Part shown: in pieces, positions 39,281 through 50,632 of the stretch
How the letters are laid out: every line of letters begins with the position of its first letter
Position numbering within the stretch: the first letter of the stretch is position 1
DNA from: Cannabis sativa
Lineage: Eukaryota; Streptophyta; Magnoliopsida; Rosales; Cannabaceae
Length of the DNA: 64,000 nt
NCBI RefSeq assembly: GCF_029168945.1
Contig: NC_083609.1
Span: 24,921,501 to 24,985,500 of the forward strand
Reading direction: 5' to 3'
Notes under the pieces: generated by a model
What the model was told of the DNA's origin: nothing
The model's database searches: none
The model's input: only the letters and a program-made list of their open reading frames with translations
Made by a program: the position numbers and the translations under genes

Positions 39281-40387
39281 CCTCTCGGCAAGCTTAAATA
39301 GGCCACCTCCGGCCGGCGTGAGCCCGAACAGAGACCACCTATGGTCTCAACAGTCTCTAAAACGCCAAATCTCGTGCTTTCTGGTAAATCTCACTCATGC
39401 CATTGTACACGCCGAAGTCCGAGATTCGCTGGAGCTAAGATTTTACATCTTAGATCTAGCCACCACTGCTTCCCAATGAGCCAAACAAGCAATATATTTG
39501 ACATTGAGCTTACGCTGGACTAGAAACTGTTTTTTATGTTCAATAATATTTGACTAGAATCTGCTTTTTAAGTCCAATAATATTGGACTAGAAAAAAAAA
39601 TATTTTTCTAGTCCAACATTGGTAGACTAGAAATGTTTTTCGAGTCCAATAGTGATGGATTAGAAAAGTACACATTTTATGTCCCAGGCTACTATGTCCA
39701 ACACAAAATGGACTCCAAAAATTTATCTAGTCCAATATTGATGGACTTAAAAAGGAGTTTTTCTAGTAGTGTCTCTATATGTCTACTCCTCTAGGGATAT
39801 TGGATTCTTTACTTTTTAGCAACTACTTTTGTGTTAGTCAGTAAGTAACACTAGTAGTTAATTAATTATTGGTACAATGCCAAAAACTGTATAGAACTTT
39901 CCATAGACTAAACAAGTATCTTTCCTGTAACTTTAACATTCAGTCTCACTGGTAGAGTTAGAGATTCCAGATCAGTTTTTACACTTCTCCAAAATCACTG
40001 CTCCACCCCAAGAGTAATCACCATCTCATTAGTAGACTTTCTAGCATCAAGGCAAGTCTAGAAACCTAATTTGGTGTAGTCTAAGAGTATTAAAAAACAC
40101 CCTTATCGACTAACATATAGTTCCTCTTTTCGATCTTAAGATTCACTTGATTATCTTCCAATGTTCCTTTCCTCGATTAATATGATACCTATTCATTTCT
40201 CCCACTCAATAGCAGGTGTCTGGTCTAATGCATTCTAAAGCATACCTAAGACCACTCATTGTTGATCCTAAGGAATTATTTCGTTGGCCTTTATCTTTTC
40301 TGAAATAGTTGAAACTTTTCCTTAGATAAATAAAATCTATGTCTAGAAGTTGAGAAACTTCTATAGATTTCCATTAGAAAACCTAAA

Positions 40388-40906
40388 CCTATGGCCGACC
40401 ACTATTGCTCTATTTTTACCATTTATTTTATTTTTTTTAATGCCAAATAACTCAAACCTAAACCTAGGTGGTTCCCTATAAATAGGTAGTGATGGCCTCA
40501 AATTGAAGGATGATGAACACACTTGCCTTTAGTCAAAAATTTGAGCCTTCTTCCCTATGCTATTCAAACCTCTCTTCTCTCTTCCTATCTTCATAATTTC
40601 GAACCCTATGGCGATAGAGTAAGTTCCCACACACATCAAGTGGTCCTCAATCATAGTGTGTAAGATTGTGAAGAATCCAAACACAAGGAAGGAGTTTCGG
40701 GCTCAGATCTTGGTGATACTCTGCTACAGAAAGGATACAAGGGTTAGAGATCTGAGTGGAAGGAGCCATTATTATTCCGCTGCACCCACTGTAAGGTTTC
40801 TGAAACTTTATATGTGTTTATTTACATTGTTTTAGAGATTCATATTTAGGATGTTAAACAACATACATGGTAGTAAATCTAGATCCTGGTAAAAAGTATT
40901 CCAACA
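40388..40906 (+). repeat. Truncated 5' LTR of C1 element B
   Basis: Corresponds to about 48673-49191 of its own 3' LTR, including the TATA region (CCTATAAATAGG near 40475) and the terminal TATTCCAACA. The first ~1.33 kb of the LTR is absent. Confidence 0.9.
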
Positions 40907-40908
40907 AC

Positions 40909-40920
40909 TGGCCTCAGAGC
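40909..40920 (+). other. Variant primer-binding site of C1 element B
   Basis: TGGCCTCAGAGC, two bases after the LTR. It differs from the common Copia site TGGTATCAGAGC at two adjacent bases (CC for TA). Element C has TGGCCTTAGAGC at the same place, so the change appears to be a family trait. Confidence 0.75.
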
Positions 40921-43900
40921 TATGGTAATGATTTATTTTCATGAAATATGGATTTAAAACGATGTTTGTGTTGATTTGGATGGTTTCATGATAGTTTATG
41001 TGCTTATTTGATGATTATATGGAAATCGCAATATATGTTGTAGCATACTTTTTTTTTCGTTCTGAAAATATTTTTATTGGAAATTGGACAAAAAATTAAT
41101 GAATTTAGGCTTTTGCTAGACTCAATTTGGATTTTGTATGAATTAGTTATGATTTTTTGAATCTGGATGAAAATATCTAAAACCGAGCAACACCGCTGCG
41201 CGCGCGGACAAGGGCCTGACGCGGCTTCAGACATGCCTATGTCCGAATTCACTCAGACAAGGGCTATCCTAAGCCCCTCCTGACCGAGGTTTGCCCCCTA
41301 TAAGGATGCTAGCAGCCCTTCCCTTGCCCATTTGCAGTCTATTGTGCGGACGGGGAGTATGCAATGCATACTCCCCTAGTGCAATCTTGTTTTGGTATAT
41401 ATCTTTTGATTCAAAAATCATTTTTCATCGAAACAAAATTCAAATTTTGGTAGAATTTTGTGTAGAATCTAAATTTTCAATTAAAAATTTAATTATCAGA
41501 ATAAAATTAATTTTTATTAATTTTTTAAGTAATTAAAATTAATTTTAGATATTAGTAGGCTTTGAATTTTTAAAATTTGAGTTTTCACAAAAATAGCCTT
41601 ATGGTCAATTTTAAAATTTTGATTATTTTATTTATTTTAATTATAAGATCAGATATTACTTATTTTTATTATTAAAATTTGAACGATCTTATTTTGATAT
41701 TAAAATATTATTTTTAAAAATAATCTAGTTTTAAATTTCAAAATTTGCTAACCATATCACATTTTGTTATTTTTGAAATATATTTTATTACAATTAAAAA
41801 TTATAAGATTTGAAAAATGTTAGTTTTAACATTTTATCTTATTAGATATTTTTTAATTAAAATTAATTTTGGCAAAAATGACATGAAATTTTAAAAATTG
41901 GTTATTTTTTGTTTGAATAGAAATTTTAGGGTTTCTAACCATAAAATTTTCAAGCTTAGAAAATTTTATTTTTTTAATAAAATTGATAATATCCTAATCA
42001 TAAAATATCTTATTTTCAAATTGTTTATTTTTGTAATATTTAATTTATTAAATTATAAGATTAAGAATATTATTAGAAATATCTAAATTTTAAAATCAAG
42101 ATATTATATTATATTATCTTGTTAGACATTTAATTAATTTAAATTATTTAAATAAACTTGAAATTTTTTGAAAATTGGTTAGATATTTGAATTTAAGTTA
42201 GAATTTAGGGTATTTAGGAGATTTGTTAGATTTTAAATATTTTTCAAATATTCTCTAACATCCTAAATTTTAAATTCTAGTTAAGATATATTTTAATATT
42301 TTAATTTTAAAACAGAAATATCTTAGCCTACTTTCCAGTTATTTGTTACATGTTTGTTTGTAATGTTTGTTTATTTATTTATTCAAAAAAATTTTACAAA
42401 CCTATTATTTATTTGATCTAAATTGTTATGATTAACTTGTTGACAGATCTAATGATCTGATTTTAATCATAGTCCAATTGTCAATAGATCTTATAAATAA
42501 TTTGTAACAGGTAAATTTTGTAATTTCTTTCATCTGTGTAAACTTAGTAACATGATAGGGCCCATCCAAATCATTTGACCTGTGTGAGCCTGCTATGTGT
42601 TTGCTTTTGGGCTTAGATGCACGTAGGAAGCCCATTTAAGTTTTATTAATTAAATGGACTAGGTTGCTAAAATAAAATTTCTAATAAGTAATTTTATTTA
42701 GGCCCAATCAGTATTCGGCTTATTCAATGAATAACAATTATTTATTTAATGGTTAAATTTCTCTCCTTTGGGCCTTGTGTGAGAGTTAAGGGGCCATAGT
42801 AGTGGGTACGACATACTGAACCCAGCCCTCCCTCACATGAACCACCCCAATTGTGAAGGCTCATTTGCCTTATTTAAATAATTGTATTAGGTTAATTATA
42901 TTAGTTTAACCTAATTAACATTGAATTAGCAACATAATTAGCTTTAAAATATATGAAATTTATTTTTCATTGAATATTTCAAAGTTAATTTTAGAAAAAC
43001 ACTTAGTTAATAGATATATTCTAGATATTTATTTCTAGTAACTAATTATATTTTCTAATATTTAATTAATTAGGAAAATATTTTTTAAGTTGAAAATAAA
43101 TTATTTATTAATTAATTTTGGACCAACTTAAATTAGAATATTTTTTCTAGTAGTAATAATTAAGTTGATTTTAAACCTAATTATTTAATTCTTATATTTA
43201 ATACATTTAATTAAATTGAAAATAAAATATTTAAGTTGATTTTATTCTAGACACTTAAATATTAGTTAATTTTCAGAATATTTAATCAGATAGAAAATTA
43301 TATTTAAGTTGGAAATTTTAATTTCAAAACAACATAAATTAGAATAATTTTCAAAATATATTTGATTTTATTTTATTTAATCATTTTTCCCACCAAAATT
43401 TCAAAATTGTACTATTGAAATGCAGATAATTTTGATTTTTTTTTTTTGAAAGATAGATTAAATTGTTGAAAATTAATTTTAGATCAACTTAAATCAATTA
43501 AATTTTTCATTAATGATTAATTAAAATAAATAGACTAAAATTTATCATATTTTAATTAGAAAATAAAGTAATTAGTTAGTGAAAATCTAGATAGTTATTT
43601 TCTGTTTGCTTGAAGTATTTTTCTAGTTATATTTAATTTAATAGAAAATTAATATTTAAGTTGATTTTATTCATGATACTTAAATATTTGATAATTTTCT
43701 TAATATTTAATTAAATAGGAAAATTATAATTGTGTTGAAAATTTATTTTGGACAACATAAATTAGAATATTTTTTTTTTCAGAATTTATTTTATTTTGAG
43801 AAATTTCGAAAGATGTATTTAATTTAAAATACATTGGATTTTTGAATTTTGCTATATATATTTATTGAAAATTAAATTTAATTTGAAAATTAATTTTAAT

Positions 43901-45120
43901 TAATTTTGGATCAACTTAAATTGAATAATTTTTGAAATATTTATTGAGAATTAATACTACGTTGGAAAATAATTTTATTTATTTTCAGATCTATCTAAGT
44001 ATAATTTTATAAATATTAAATTAAAATTTATATTTAGAACTTTCTAAATTGGTAATTTTAATTAAATAAATAAATATTTAAAATAAATAGATTAAAATAA
44101 ATATTAGAAAAAAATACACTTTAAATAATGAGCTTTTTTATAAGGATATTCGATCTCCATTGTTGGTTCTACATAGTTCTTGTTTTAGTGAGTAATCATC
44201 CCTAATGGATGAACGTTCATTAGTAATTTAACGCCGTAGAATCTCGAAAGATAAGTATTATTTGTAAGCGTTTTATTCTTAGTATGGATCACCCTAATGG
44301 TGGCGACTATTAGTAAGACTTACAAAAGTATGAAACAATGGTGGAAGCTCATAAGATAGAATGGCATTGACTCTTGTCTAAATGGGACAACGCTGGATTC
44401 TCATCTTGATCGAATAAAAGGTTGCTAGAATGTTTGTCATTTTAGATGAGCTGACTACTCTATTCAATGGATGATATCTTTGACTCTCGCCTAAATGGGA
44501 CACTGGTATTAGTTTGTTGAAAACCTTGGAAATTATTTAGGATTGTAAGTTTTAGTATTTTCACTAGTCATTCCTATTTGCTAAATGCTTAATAATTTCT
44601 GAATTGTGTATGAATTTATATTAAACCATGTTATTTTCTGTTATTAATTGTAGTTTAATTTCGCATCTTCATTGTTGGTCTAACTTGACTTGTTGTTTTT
44701 AATGGGACAAATCCTAATGAATTTTCATCCATTACACAAACATAATAGCGTTAGATCTCGATAGATAAATATTTGTAAATACAACATCTAGCTGTTCATC
44801 AATAGATGACACCTTAGACAAGTATTTACAATATGAAACAATGAAGAAGTTTATAAAAATAAGAATAACTTTGACTCTCGCCAATCGGGACATTGTTGGA
44901 TTCTTAGCTTATTCATTTCGAATTAGCTTAAATAATATATATCATTGGATGGATGGTCTATAAATCATTTGCTTATGATGTCATTCTGTTTTCTCTTAAG
45001 AAATTGAATGGCGCATATAATTATATTCCCGACATTCTATCCCGAAATGATATAAATTCCTCGATCTTGAATCTCCTGTTGTATATATGTTTACTATAGG
45101 CAATTTAAACTTAAAGTTAG
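40921..45120 (+). other. Long AT-rich untranslated leader of C1 element B
   Basis: No ORF of note over about 4.2 kb. Conserved with the leader of element C (59258-62186) are a GC-rich island after the PBS (about 41185-41395), a GTTAACTTGTTGACAGATC block (42431-42449), a CCCAGCCCTCCCTCACATG block (42821-42839), and a module with GACTCTYGCCTAAATGGGAC (near 44370 and 44480). Part of this module is repeated in decayed form at about 44700-44910 in this copy only. Very T/A-rich stretches separate these blocks. Confidence 0.8.
41352..41376 (+). other. Perfect 12-bp-arm hairpin in the C1 leader
   Basis: GGGGAGTATGCA, one central A, then TGCATACTCCCC: a nearly palindromic stem in the GC-rich island, 443 bases after the start of the PBS. 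Element C has a different hairpin at 59698-59730, 452 bases after its PBS. Confidence 0.85.
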
Positions 45121-45127
45121 ATTAGTA

Positions 45128-47330
45128 GTGGTGGTCCAAGAGAGAATAATTACTCATGTATATTTGGTTAAATTTAAGTCTTTGGCTTTAAATTTTAGAT
45201 TCCAGATAGAAATTTTATATTTCTATTTCCTAGAACACATTACACATTACAGTATGACTTTCACAAGTTTTTTTTTAATATCCATTTTCTGTCAACGGAT
45301 TCAAACTGTATGTTTATGTGTGGATTTGAGTTTAATATTCTGAGACAAGGATATACTTGGACTATTCTAAGAACTTTATCTTGTAACTAGACCTAAGTCA
45401 TCAAAAGACCACAACCACATTCTTATATATCTATGGCATTTGCATCTTGTTCATAGTGGTTTTGACAAGATCATTCTCTGCAAAGAGTCAATATGCCTAT
45501 ATCCACTGAAAGTAAGATCATCTATATTCGAAGATGGATGTACATTCAGGGGTGGATATGAGTTTTTGTATATTCTTAAGACGATCACTCTAGATTTTAC
45601 CTTATGCAAAAGAAATTTGAAATATTTCAAAAATTTCATGAATTTCTAGCAATGGTGGAAAACCATTAAGGTAAGTGGTTAAGATCTTGCGAACTGATAG
45701 GGGTGGAGAAATACTTGGTAGACATGCAGTTCAAAGATCATTAAGTTGATTTTTTGAATTATATCCAAACTTACCTCCCTAGAAATTCTATTTGCATATT
45801 GATGATAGTATAAGGTCTATGATTAGTTACTAGCCGTTTCCTAAGTCCTTCTAAGGAAATACCCTAGTGATAGGGAAATTTCAGAATGATGGAATGGTTG
45901 TGTACTTAGTGTAAACCATTACTAGATTCATGGATGACCTAATCATAATCTTAAGAAAAGCTAGAACTGTTAACCAATATTTGCATGTTTGATAGCTATT
46001 CTAAGTTATTAGGGGTGGACCATCCCATAGTCATTAGATAAGAAAGTGTTTGTTTCAAAATAGAGGAGATATTTTTTTCTTGATTCCAAAAGTGTTCTAT
46101 CATCTTATTCTGTATAAGATGGTCCCACTGTCTCTGTTGTCTTGACACAACCGAAGAGGATAATTCAACTTATGTTCTAAGACAGAAAGTCACGGTACCT
46201 TGTCGTAGTGGGAGGGTTTCAAGGAACTCACCCTATTATGACTTGGAAGACACTTGTGATGAAATCCATTGTTAGTTTAAACAAGTAATAGATTTTCAGA
46301 ATAATAAACTAAGAAGCAAAGTCAAGAGAGCTATGGTTAAAACCATTCATATGGAACAACCAAAAGTTTTCTATTACAAGGACAAAAAAGGAAATTTCGT
46401 TAGTAAGTCTATTCAATGGACTTAACAAAACTTCATGTTCCTAGTATTAAAGGTTTGAGTTTATCTAATCCTATGGCTTGTGGTATTCCTGGTAATTTAC
46501 TTACTCCAGTGCAAGCAACTTACTTTAGTAAGATGCTGAAGCATTTTTTTTTTCTAGTGCCTAAATCTATAGAAGCTTTTCGACTTCTAGACATATATTT
46601 CATTTATCTAAGGAAAAGTTACAACTATTCTAGAAAAGATAAAGGCCAATGAAAGAATTCCTTAGGATCAACAGTGAAAGGTCTCAGATATGCTTTAGTA
46701 TGCATTAGATCAAACACCTGCTGTTGAGTGGGAGTAATGAGTAGGTATCAGATTAATACAGGAAAGGAACATTGGAAGACAATCAAGTGAATCTTAAGAT
46801 CAAGAAGATGAACTATATGTTAGTCGATAAGGGTGTATTTAATACTCTTAGACTACACCAAATCAGATTTCTAGACTTGCCTTAGTGCTAGAAAGTCTGC
46901 TGATGAGATGGTGATTACTCTGGGGGTGGAGTAGTGATTTTGGAGAAGTGTAAAAGCCTATCTGAAGTCTCTAAGTCTACTAGAGAGACTGAATGTTAAA
47001 GTTGCAGGATAGATACTTATTCAGTCTAAGGAGAGTTCTATACATTTTTGGCATTATTCCAACATTTATTAACTACTAGTGTTACTTCCTGATTAACGCA
47101 GAAGTAGTTGCCAAAAAGTAAAGAATCCAGTATCGCTAGAGGAGTAGACATATAGAGAGGTATTTCACAATATCAAGGATTTTGTGATTAAGGAAATGTA
47201 ATGGTGGAGGAAAGGTTGTATTGAATACAACCTGTCAGATCCTATTACGGAGAGAATACTATATACTACACTTGATCTAGATATCAAGGTGTCGAGATTA
47301 TTTGAAATGCACTTTTTGTTTTATATTAGT
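45128..47330 (+). pseudogene. Decayed pol of C1 element B
   Basis: In order: a trace of the protease downstream region (about 45160-45240), a pre-integrase and integrase piece (45430-45740, including an ILRTDRGGE-type block near 45690 that still has Asp), further integrase/RT traces (45830-46400), and RNase H (GVMSRYQINTGKEHWKTIK near 46730-46790). Stops and indels are frequent and gag was not recognised. Comparison with element C (62240-64000) supports the assignment. Confidence 0.75.
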
Positions 47331-47343
47331 GCAAGTGGAAGTT

Positions 47344-49191
47344 TGTTGAGTTTTGTGCCCTAAATAAAACCCATTTCAATATAATCAGATTTACTAATTA
47401 ATAAAGATCAGAAATCACATTTTATGTTGCATGGTACACATGATTTATTTCATGCTTATATTAAATGTTTAAATTCTATTAAGTCCAGAACATATGTATT
47501 TGCTCATGATTATAGTGTTGTCAGCACAGTGGAATATAATCATGATTATTTGTTCAAAAGTTTAATTCCCATATTTTTCAGTTCACTGAATTTAGACTAG
47601 TATGATAATCAGCGATATGTATACTTACACCTTGGATAAGTGTTATATCATTTCCAGAGCATTGGCAAAGTTTACCAGTATCGGATGTATGGAGTATACA
47701 TTGGAAGGGACCGATATTGAACTTGGATTAGATATGATAAATTTACCGTAATATCTATTCAATTCAATATCACCTAGTTGATCCTAGATCAAATGATCTC
47801 AATAATCCTTAGATGGTTAGGTTCGATCTCAAGAGTGTTATTTGTGTTCTTTGATTTGTTAGTTAAGCCTACTTTTTGGTCAGGGTGATACGTACATTTT
47901 GGGAACACAATAGTACAATTGAGTGGGAGCGCTAATCATAGATATGGAATCTATAGCTTCTATCTGGACATAGAAGTGAAACGATGATTTCCTTCGAGCT
48001 AGGCTAAATAGAGATAAATGATAGAGCGCTCATTTTAGTAATTATATTAGTTCACTAAAATATCATTTATAGGTGGCCAAGTGTTTTAAGGATAAAATAC
48101 ATTGAAAGGGTGTAACGGTAATTTTGTCCCTATGCAATGTAGATTATTGATTATTTGGATTATAACAATGGATAATTAATAGCGTATCTATATCGTGGAA
48201 CATATAGAGCATTCTATGTAACTGAGAGTGCAATTCCAAGTTCTATGGTGGATGCAATGAGGAATTAATAAGTTAGTGAATTTACTTGATAAATTCTAGA
48301 TCTGCTTATTGGAAGCTCGGTTATATAGGCCCATGGTCCCCGTACTGGTTGAGACAAACTGTTTGTAAGACTCAGTTAATTGATTTTATTAATCAATTAT
48401 AATTCTAAAATTAGACTATGTCTAGTTTATGAATTTTCACTAAGCTAGGGCTTAATTGTGAAGAAATGAGATTCTAGGGTTTATTTGTTAATTAAGAGAC
48501 TTTATTAAGTCTAATTAATAAATATATTAAATGGAAATTTTATTTGATAATTAATTTTGATTATTAAATAAATAAGTTTGGCATTTAAGTGGTTTAATTG
48601 AAAAAATAACATTTTTGAGAAAATAAGATAAATAGTTGGAAAAATGGCAAAATTACAAAGTGGGGGCCCACATCCTATGGCTGGCCACTATTGCTCTATT
48701 TTTACCATTTATTTTATTTTTTTAATGCCAAAAAATTCAAACCTAAACCTAGGTGGTTCCCTATAAATAGATAGTGATGACCTCAAATTGAAGGATGATG
48801 AACACACTTGCCTTCAGTGAAAAATATGAGCCTTCTTCCCTATGCTATTCGAACCTCTCTTCTCTCTTCCTATCTTCATAATTTCGAACCCTATGGTGAT
48901 AGAGTAAGTGCCCACACACATCAAGTGGTCCTCAATCATAGTGTGTAAGACTGTGAAGAATCCAAACACAATGAAGGAGTTTCGGGCTCAGATCTTGGTG
49001 ATACTCTTCTACCAAAAGGATACAAGGGTTAGAGATCTGAGTGGAAGGAACCATTATTATTCCGCTGCACCCACTGTAAGGTTTCTGAAACTTTATATGT
49101 GTTTATTTATATTGTTTTAGAGATTCATATTTAGGATGTTAAACAACATATATGGTAGTAAATCTAGATCCCGGTAAAACATATTCCAACA
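47344..49191 (+). repeat. 3' LTR of C1 element B (1848 bp)
   Basis: Starts TGTTGAGTTTTGTGCCC and ends CATATTCCAACA, directly preceded by the purine-rich tract CAAGTGGAAGTT. Confidence 0.93.
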
Positions 49192-50097
49192 CTATCTTCA
49201 TCCGCTTAATGGTCTCCGAGGAGTTGGTGTTCTCTGATTCAAGATTAACAATGGCTATGGCATATTTATCATACATGACCTTTGACTCAGCCTCAAGTTT
49301 AATAAACTTGGCATTCAAGGTACCAAGATCATCACTCTTGGCCTTAGCCTCCTCCTCAATAGCCTTTTGCTTGGTGCTCGCTTCTTCTAACTGCTTCTCA
49401 GAAGAAGCTTTCCCTCAAGCTCCTTAATCTTCACTGTGGTTTTCGAGTTATGTTTCTTAAGGTCTTTACACCTCTCCGCATAGATGTTATGAGAAGCATT
49501 GGTCATTTGGAAGAGGCTGAAGTCATCGAATAGAAACAAAAAAGACAAAGCAAAATAGTCAGCTACATTATCAGTGTCCACGTAAAAAATATACATTACA
49601 TAAACTAAAGTGGTAAAGTTCAATTACCATGGTGAGAGAGCCAAGGCATCGTTGTGCCAAGTCATTGACCAGGACAAGGTCATTATCGAAGGCCCCGCTG
49701 GTTGAAGCGTGCAAAGTTGAGATCCCCGTACCAATGTTTTTTAGAACTTGCCCGCTTTGGGCAACATAAGCATCAAAAGCCTCTCCTTGGAACACGAGTC
49801 CCCATGCCAACTGCTAGAATTGGACAGATGGCCTCGCTAGCACGCTACGATGGCTGTTGGAGGCGGAAAGCATGATGGGCCCGAGCCCGATGTTGATGCA
49901 GCCATGGGAAATGGGCATGCAAATGTAGGACCTCTTGTGAAGGTGCAACGGTGGCACCCGATGAGACTCCTTAGTTGGAGCAACAACCACCGAGGAAGTT
50001 TCTGTAGCTGGAGGGGGAGGCATGGCTTTCTTGGCCAGTCTCTACCTTTTGGACGCTTGCTTGATGGAGGTTGCCAAGTCTTCCATGGTACCTGAAA
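49192..50097 (-). pseudogene. Decayed gag-like coiled-coil gene with GT-AG intron
   Basis: Read on the minus strand from 50097 there is a splice acceptor (TTTTTCAG), then an ATG opening MEDLATSIKQASKR, followed by a stop. The next parts in shifting frames are AKKAMPPPPATETSSVVVAP, then GLVFQGEAFDAYVAQSGQVL and NDLVLVNDLAQRCLGSL. A GT-AG intron (about 49629 to 49518) separates this from ASHNIYAERCKDLKKHNSKT and a Lys/Glu-rich coiled coil that runs to 49192. The layout resembles the intron-containing gag-like or 'putative gypsy type' proteins common in plant genomes; I cannot name it more exactly. At least two stops and one frameshift make it dead. It is cut at 49191 by C1 element B. Confidence 0.6.
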
Positions 50098-50255
50098 AAT
50101 CAAAGGGAAATACACATGTCAACCACTACAAGAATTATGAAATAACAAGTATAGTGCAAGTCATAACTATGAGAAACAACATGAAGACAAAATGTGACCA
50201 CAAGCATATATACAAGTCAAGTCAAGAAATCAAGCAAGGGAATAAAAGAAAGACC

Positions 50256-50632
50256 TTATCCTAAAGCTATATGGCCATCACAAATGATATTCTTTTTGCT
50301 TGTGACAATAGGTGCAAGTCTATCTTGGTTGAGTCTGATTCTGCTATTGCAGTTAAGGCTTTTTCTACATGATAGCTCCCTTTTGCTTGGGGTTCTTTTC
50401 CTATTTTCAAGGACTATTTATCTTTATCGGTTAAGTTTGCTCTTGTTTCTTTAAGTTTTTGCCTCATGTGGAGAACTCTGTTGCAGACCGTTTGGCATGT
50501 CTTGCTAGAGCTAATCGTTGTTTTGTGAGGACTATGCTAAGGGAAGTAGTCTCCTCTGTGACTACTATGTGAACTCTATTTTCGTTTTGTTTTCTTTAAT
50601 ATATGAGGTTTATTAATAAAAAAAAAAACTAA
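50256..50632 (+). mobile_element. LINE 3' fragment with RNase H tail and poly-A
   Basis: Encodes the plant LINE RNase H end in broken frames: CKSILVESDSAIAVKAF near 50312-50362, then NSVADRLACLARANRCF near 50473-50523. A short 3' UTR ends in a poly-A run at 50621-50632. All upstream ORF2 sequence is missing, so it is 5'-truncated. Confidence 0.75.

Larger units (their letters stand above)
38441..39771. mobile_element. Non-autonomous CACTA element (1331 bp) with two CT tracts
   Basis: The ends are CACTACTACAAATAAC and GTTTTTCTAGTAGTG, giving the TIR CACTACTA(C/G)AAA. The 3-bp TSD TCT at 38438-38440 and 39772-39774 is perfect; removing the element restores the C1 interior seen at 47150-47180. 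Near both ends many short direct and inverted motifs (TGGACTAGAAAA, TCTAGTCCA) form the transposase-binding type subterminal region. The middle holds two CT microsatellites and a GC-richer stretch (about 39035-39480) unlike the rest, possibly captured host DNA. No transposase. Confidence 0.9.
36368..40387 (-). mobile_element. C1 Copia element A (minus): 3' LTR plus 3' interior only
   Basis: The 3' LTR occupies 36368-38253. It is followed, in minus reading, by the polypurine tract (AGTGGGAGTT, reverse of 38254-38263) and about 0.8 kb of 3' interior at 38254-38440 and 39775-40387. That interior matches the plus-strand interior of element B at about 46560-47343. A CACTA element interrupts it. 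Everything further 5' (most of pol, gag, leader, 5' LTR) is missing: at about 40388 the sequence switches abruptly into a plus-strand C1 LTR. Confidence 0.88.
40388..49191 (+). mobile_element. C1 Copia element B (plus), 5' LTR truncated, pol decayed
   Basis: A partial 5' LTR (40388-40906, the last ~520 bp only) is followed by a PBS, a ~4.2-kb AT-rich leader, decayed pol and a full 3' LTR (47344-49191). The break at 40388 joins it head-on to element A in the opposite orientation. The 3' LTR is followed by unrelated sequence. No TSD can be tested because the 5' end is lost. Confidence 0.9.

Noticed and set aside
46416..46652. A 78-codon frame as a small host gene
   Set aside because: It lies inside decayed pol of C1 element B, between integrase and RNase H traces, and has no independent start context.
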